Source: Oscillospiraceae bacterium (GTDB taxonomy: Bacteria > Bacillota > Clostridia > Oscillospirales > Ruminococcaceae). Taken from it: DNA of 9,584 nt. Location: positions 1 through 9,584 of the forward strand of contig JARBTU010000045.1 in NCBI GenBank assembly GCA_029240015.1. The letters run 5' to 3'. Below, piece by piece: positions 6,767 to 9,584 of this stretch. The notes beneath the pieces are model-generated. The model was given only the letters and a program-made list of their open reading frames with translations, searched no databases and was not told the origin of the DNA. A program made the translations under genes and the position numbers. Position 1 is the stretch's first letter; every line of letters begins with the position of its first letter.

Positions 6767-6809
6767 AAAATTGTAATAAAGAATAAAAAGTTATGCCTTG
6801 CCAAACTAT

Positions 6810-6818
6810 ATTATAGCA
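6810..6818 (-). promoter_or_regulatory. Extended -10 promoter of the cysteine desulfurase operon
   Basis: Minus-strand TGCTATAAT, a perfect TATAAT with the TGn extension. The predicted transcription start is about 6803, giving a leader of roughly 50 nt before the CTG start. No good -35 box is visible at 17 nt (a T-rich segment lies there), which the extended -10 could compensate for. It would drive the whole leftward run of four genes under the vegetative sigma factor. Confidence 0.65.
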
Positions 6819-6922
6819 TATTTGTTATAAAAAAAGCTATATAAAATCATGTAAAAAATATGGATATTTTTTATCTTTAAGGAAAAAATATTGTTAAAAC
6901 CTTGAAAACGGAGGCTTACATT

Positions 6923-8275
6923 ATGTCTAAAAGAATAGGAGCAAGAGCAATCGCAAGGATCGTTTCTTTTTCGCTTGCGGTCTTGTTTGTTCTCGGCATG
7001 TTCAATTTTATTAATTATTGGCAAGCAAGAGACTACAAATTGAAATTGGAAAATTCATATTTAAGAGCAATCAATGATCTTTCGGGAAATGTACAGGTCA
7101 TCAACACAACGCTGACCAAAGGGATGTATGCGGGGACGTCTGACCAGATTCAGGAACTTTCTTCTCAAATATGGAGTGAAGCAGGAGACGCAAAGATGAA
7201 TTTGTCTCAGCTTCCGATGGAATATTTGAACTTAAACAAAACCTATAAGCTTTTATCTCAGGTGGGAGACTACTCAAAAACCCTTGCAGAAAAAGTGGCA
7301 AGGGGTGAGACCATTACCGACCAGGAACAAAAGAACTTAGCAAGACTAAGGACCTACTGCGAGAATATGAATGCGCAGATTGCATCTTTGCAGGAGGACA
7401 TTCAGACAGGAAAAATTACTTTTGATGAAGTGAATACTACTCTTAAAAAAGATTACAAAAAAGACCCCGGACTTACTAATCTGAGCAACAGCTTTATGGA
7501 TGTGGAAGATGGGATTACCGAATATCCGACATTGATATATGACGGTCCGTTTTCAGACAGTATCATGAAAAAACAGCCGGCTATGACTAAAGACGCAAAA
7601 ACTGTTTCCCGTGAAAAGGCAAGAGAAAAAGCTGCAAGTGTAATCAATGTGGACAAAACCGCCATCAAAGACGGGACGGACGAAGAAGGAAAGATGCCTT
7701 CTTATGGATTTACCAAAGATGGTACCAGTATTTCGGTTACAAAAGCAGGGGGATTCTTATGCTATATGCTAAACTCCAGAAGCGTGGGAGAGGCTACTCT
7801 CAAAACCGAAGATGGTATTAAAAAAGCGAGAAATTATTTGGATAAGCTTGACATCGGAAGCATGACTCAAAGTTATTATGAGATTGCGAATAACATTCTT
7901 ACGGTAAACTTTGCGACGATAAAAGACGATGTAACGATTTATACCGAGCTTGTAAAAATCAGCGTTGCACTTGATAACGGCGAAGTCGTGGGGTTTGATG
8001 CCAGAGGATATATTTCAAACCACATTAAGAGGACAATTAAGGCACCGAAAATCACTCCGGCAAAGGCAAAACAATCGGTAAGCAATCTTTTGACCATTGA
8101 AAAAACCAATTTAGCCATCATCCCGTCTCAGGGAACAAATGATGTGTATGTTTACGAGTTCTTGTGTGAAGGCAAGGACGGGGAGAAAGTGCTGGTTTAT
8201 GTAAATGCAAACACAGGGGCAGAAGAACAAATCTTGATTTTGATTATCAATGAAAACGGAATTTTAACGTTGTAA
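6923..8275 (+). CDS. ypeB: Spore germination protein YpeB
   Basis: A 450-residue protein, the same length as Bacillus subtilis YpeB. Residues 12-33 form an N-terminal transmembrane segment, followed by a long helical N-terminal domain and the YpeB signature YPTLIYDGPFSD (201-212). Three PepSY-like units then run to the C-terminus (about 225-450), ending in the typical VYVNANTGAEEQILILI pattern. YpeB sits in the spore inner membrane/cortex and is needed to place and protect the cortex-lytic transglycosylase SleB until germination. The ATG at 6923 is chosen because GGAGG (6910-6914) lies 8 nt upstream; an in-frame TTG at 6902 has no such site. SleB, usually the gene immediately upstream of ypeB, is not in this window: the upstream neighbour is the divergent desulfurase operon. 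The gene appears monocistronic and is followed by a terminator 13 nt after the stop. I could not identify a convincing sigma-G promoter. Confidence 0.95.
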   Translation: MSKRIGARAIARIVSFSLAVLFVLGMFNFINYWQARDYKLKLENSYLRAINDLSGNVQVINTTLTKGMYAGTSDQIQELSSQIWSEAGDAKMNLSQLPMEYLNLNKTYKLLSQVGDYSKTLAEKVARGETITDQEQKNLARLRTYCENMNAQIASLQEDIQTGKITFDEVNTTLKKDYKKDPGLTNLSNSFMDVEDGITEYPTLIYDGPFSDSIMKKQPAMTKDAKTVSREKAREKAASVINVDKTAIKDGTDEEGKMPSYGFTKDGTSISVTKAGGFLCYMLNSRSVGEATLKTEDGIKKARNYLDKLDIGSMTQSYYEIANNILTVNFATIKDDVTIYTELVKISVALDNGEVVGFDARGYISNHIKRTIKAPKITPAKAKQSVSNLLTIEKTNLAIIPSQGTNDVYVYEFLCEGKDGEKVLVYVNANTGAEEQILILIINENGILTL

Positions 8276-8939
8276 CCGGACTAACAGTAAAACCCCCCGC
8301 TGTGTTTTCCACCGCGGAGGGTTTTAGAAATATATGAGAACAAGTATTATACAAAGAGCCTGATAATACCATCAGCACAAACCAAACAATAATGCTGGCT
8401 GTCTTACAATGCGAATAGGTGTCCTTCTTTTGTTTGTACATGTTGAGAAAGTAATTAAAATTTTTGCCGTTCAAAATAAAGTGCATATCGATTGAAAGTA
8501 TAAATAGAGCAAAAATAATAGCGTGAACGATATCACTAACGATAGGACTTTTTATAAAGTAAATAACTATATTATGAAAATAGGGAGAAAAGAGAAAAAG
8601 GAACACAAACACGACATCGGAAACAATAGCGTACTTATTTGTAAAACACAAAATAAACGAACTGGACTGACGCGGATAATTCGCATTTTTCAGCCCTTGT
8701 TTTTCGTACTCCATGCGTATTTTTGAGAGCAAAGAATGTGTTTTAACACTTACGATGGCGCAGGCAATCAATAGAACAAAGAAAGTCAAAAAGAGAAAAG
8801 TCTTTGTTGAAAAAAAGGAAGTAATGTCCGTGAATCCTATAGAGGCTAAAATAAACATAAAGATACTAATAGATATTAAAAGTAAAAAAATTAATAGGTA
8901 TTGCTTTTTAATAAAGTTTTTGTCCATAAAAATCTCCAT
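8247..8939 (-). CDS. Small multi-pass membrane protein of unknown function
   Basis: Not recognised. This 230-residue, AT-rich gene encodes about five hydrophobic segments (roughly residues 13-34, 46-66, 104-127, 133-154 and 180-196). A short basic cytoplasmic-type loop (about 68-90) lies between the second and third. It has no obvious catalytic or binding motif. The start has AAAGGAG 6 nt upstream. A 12-bp tandem duplication creates a second RBS-ATG pair four codons later, so the protein may begin MEIFMDKN or MDKN. It lies 22 nt downstream of the FkbM-type methyltransferase gene and is probably co-transcribed. Its last residues (about 205-217) are encoded by the hairpin that terminates ypeB, and its end overlaps the ypeB coding region by 29 bp on the opposite strand. 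This suggests the natural C-terminus was lost or replaced. Confidence 0.65.
   Translation of the reverse strand: MEIFMDKNFIKKQYLLIFLLLISISIFMFILASIGFTDITSFFSTKTFLFLTFFVLLIACAIVSVKTHSLLSKIRMEYEKQGLKNANYPRQSSSFILCFTNKYAIVSDVVFVFLFLFSPYFHNIVIYFIKSPIVSDIVHAIIFALFILSIDMHFILNGKNFNYFLNMYKQKKDTYSHCKTASIIVWFVLMVLSGSLYNTCSHIFLKPSAVENTAGGFTVSPVTTLKFRFH
8289..8325 (+). terminator. Intrinsic terminator after ypeB
   Basis: AAAACCC (8289-8295) pairs with GGGTTTT (8319-8325). The stem continues through CCGC/GCGG and GTG/CAC, with two single mismatches, around the loop TTTTC. The T-run is short (TTTT). It begins 13 nt after the ypeB stop. Because of the flanking A and T runs it could also act leftward, where it would fall inside the opposing 8247-8939 gene. 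Confidence 0.75.
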
Positions 8940-8949
8940 AAAAATCTCC
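8926..8949 (-). repeat. 12-bp tandem duplication covering RBS and start codon
   Basis: Two exact adjacent copies of ATAAAAATCTCC on the plus strand. In the mRNA this reads GGAGATTTTTAT twice, followed by GGAC. Each copy provides a GGAG and the first two bases of an ATG that is 6 nt downstream and in the same frame, giving two translation starts 12 nt apart for the membrane-protein gene. Confidence 0.9.
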
Positions 8950-8961
8950 TTTGATGTCTTT

Positions 8962-9584
8962 TTATACCGCGTAAATATTTGTTTCCCATGCGGGGATATA
9001 CGGATGATGCCGAAGATAGATTTTATAGTTAGGATTTATCTCATGCAAAAGCAGAATCAGGTCAAAGAGGTCTTCATTCCGATGATAAGCGGCAACTTCT
9101 AACTTTGGTTTTTGAGTTGCAATAGTGTGCTTTCCACCAAGCAAGGCTTTGTGCTCGCTTCCCTCTACGTCCATCTTGATAAATGTTACGTTTTGGACTG
9201 AAACAATATTGTCAATACAGTCAACTGAAATTTCATTCCCCTGCCCTTTAACTAAAGATGAATTCCGACTTGCAGTCGTTTTGAAAGATAGGATATCCGA
9301 CGAGTCCCAAATCCCGATGTTTAGAGGGGTGATGTTTTTAACTTCATGTTTTTCTATCGTTTTTAAAAGCTTTTTGAAGTTTTTCCTGTCAGGTTCAATG
9401 GCGGTGATTTTTTCATAGGTTCCGCCGCATTGCTTGATAAATTCCAACACCGTGTCACCGTCATAAGCACCTAAATCTAAGAAAGATTCATTTTTTTGAA
9501 AATCAAATAGATTTTCAAAAACCTCGGATTTTGGGGTTGTGATTTGGCTCAGATATTTAATTTTTCCGCTGATTTTAAAATTTA
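8962..9584 (-). CDS. FkbM-family SAM-dependent methyltransferase, 5' end cut by the window edge
   Basis: The frame is open from the window end at 9584 down to the TAA at 8962, about 206 residues; the true start lies outside. SAM-binding motif I is clear in the edge-proximal part as FLDLGAYDGDTVLEFI, followed by the acidic motif ITAIEPDRKNF. NVTFIKMDVEGSEHKALLGG is the FkbM hallmark, with KPKLEVAAYHRNEDL after it. FkbM-type enzymes methylate hydroxyl groups of sugars, polyketides or other small molecules and are common in polysaccharide and glycan gene clusters. The substrate here is unknown. The segment from 9450 alone is not a complete gene: the GTG at that point is an internal Val codon within motif I. 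The membrane-protein gene follows 22 nt downstream. Confidence 0.92.
   Translation of the reverse strand, partial: NFKISGKIKYLSQITTPKSEVFENLFDFQKNESFLDLGAYDGDTVLEFIKQCGGTYEKITAIEPDRKNFKKLLKTIEKHEVKNITPLNIGIWDSSDILSFKTTASRNSSLVKGQGNEISVDCIDNIVSVQNVTFIKMDVEGSEHKALLGGKHTIATQKPKLEVAAYHRNEDLFDLILLLHEINPNYKIYLRHHPYIPAWETNIYAV

Noticed and set aside
6754..6804. A 17-residue extension of the cysteine desulfurase from TTG 6804.
   Set aside because: It begins at the predicted transcription start, has no RBS, and is not part of the conserved family N-terminus.
6816..6922. A sigma-G-type promoter for ypeB, for example GCATA at 6816-6820.
   Set aside because: No -10 matching the CATNNTA type occurs at the right spacing; the nearest candidate (6837-6843) has two key mismatches. 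The region is too AT-rich to call.
8713..9102. A 129-codon plus-strand ORF spanning the membrane-protein and methyltransferase genes.
   Set aside because: It is antisense to both genes and to their intergenic RBS, with no protein-like domain. The minus-strand frames have clear SD sites and, for the methyltransferase, conserved motifs.

Overview
The window looks like chromosomal DNA from a low-to-moderate GC, endospore-forming Clostridia (Bacillota). The evidence is a full-length YpeB germination protein, a SpoIID-type lytic transglycosylase domain, a class B-type sortase, strong AGGAGG-like ribosome binding sites and the overall gene style. I would guess an Oscillospirales/Ruminococcaceae-like lineage, but nothing here fixes genus or species.

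Layout. Positions 1-100 hold a strongly folded non-coding stretch that may be the right end and guide-RNA region of an IS200/IS605-type tnpB element whose body lies outside the window; this is a tentative reading. Next is a small ribbon-helix-helix protein (152-349, +), which shares a bidirectional terminator (380-416) with the leftward operon. The central block (6753 down to 442, minus strand) is one run of four genes in the same direction: a NifS-family cysteine desulfurase, ThiI, a CinA-sortase fusion protein, and a membrane-anchored SpoIID-domain protein with a Ser-rich stalk. A good extended -10 promoter lies just upstream of the first gene. Divergent from it is ypeB (6923-8275, +), followed by its own terminator. 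The right edge holds a minus-strand pair: an FkbM-type methyltransferase, cut by the window edge, and a small multi-pass membrane protein of unknown function.

How the genes fit together. The desulfurase and a ThiI without a rhodanese domain form the known NifZ/ThiI arrangement of Bacillota, which supplies sulfur for 4-thiouridine in tRNA. The next gene joins a complete CinA (NMN deamidase-type NAD salvage enzyme) to a transmembrane helix and a complete sortase in one 862-residue reading frame. The last gene encodes a cell-wall enzyme. The sortase half and the SpoIID protein both carry Ser/Ala/Lys-rich low-complexity segments with the same SSKAS-type unit, so the end of the operon looks like a cell-envelope module attached to housekeeping genes. 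The CinA-sortase fusion is the most unusual object in the window.

Other points of note are an apparent CTG start codon on the desulfurase, a hairpin between the fusion gene and the SpoIID gene, a tandem duplication that doubles the RBS and start codon of the small membrane protein, and the way that protein's C-terminus is encoded through the ypeB terminator.
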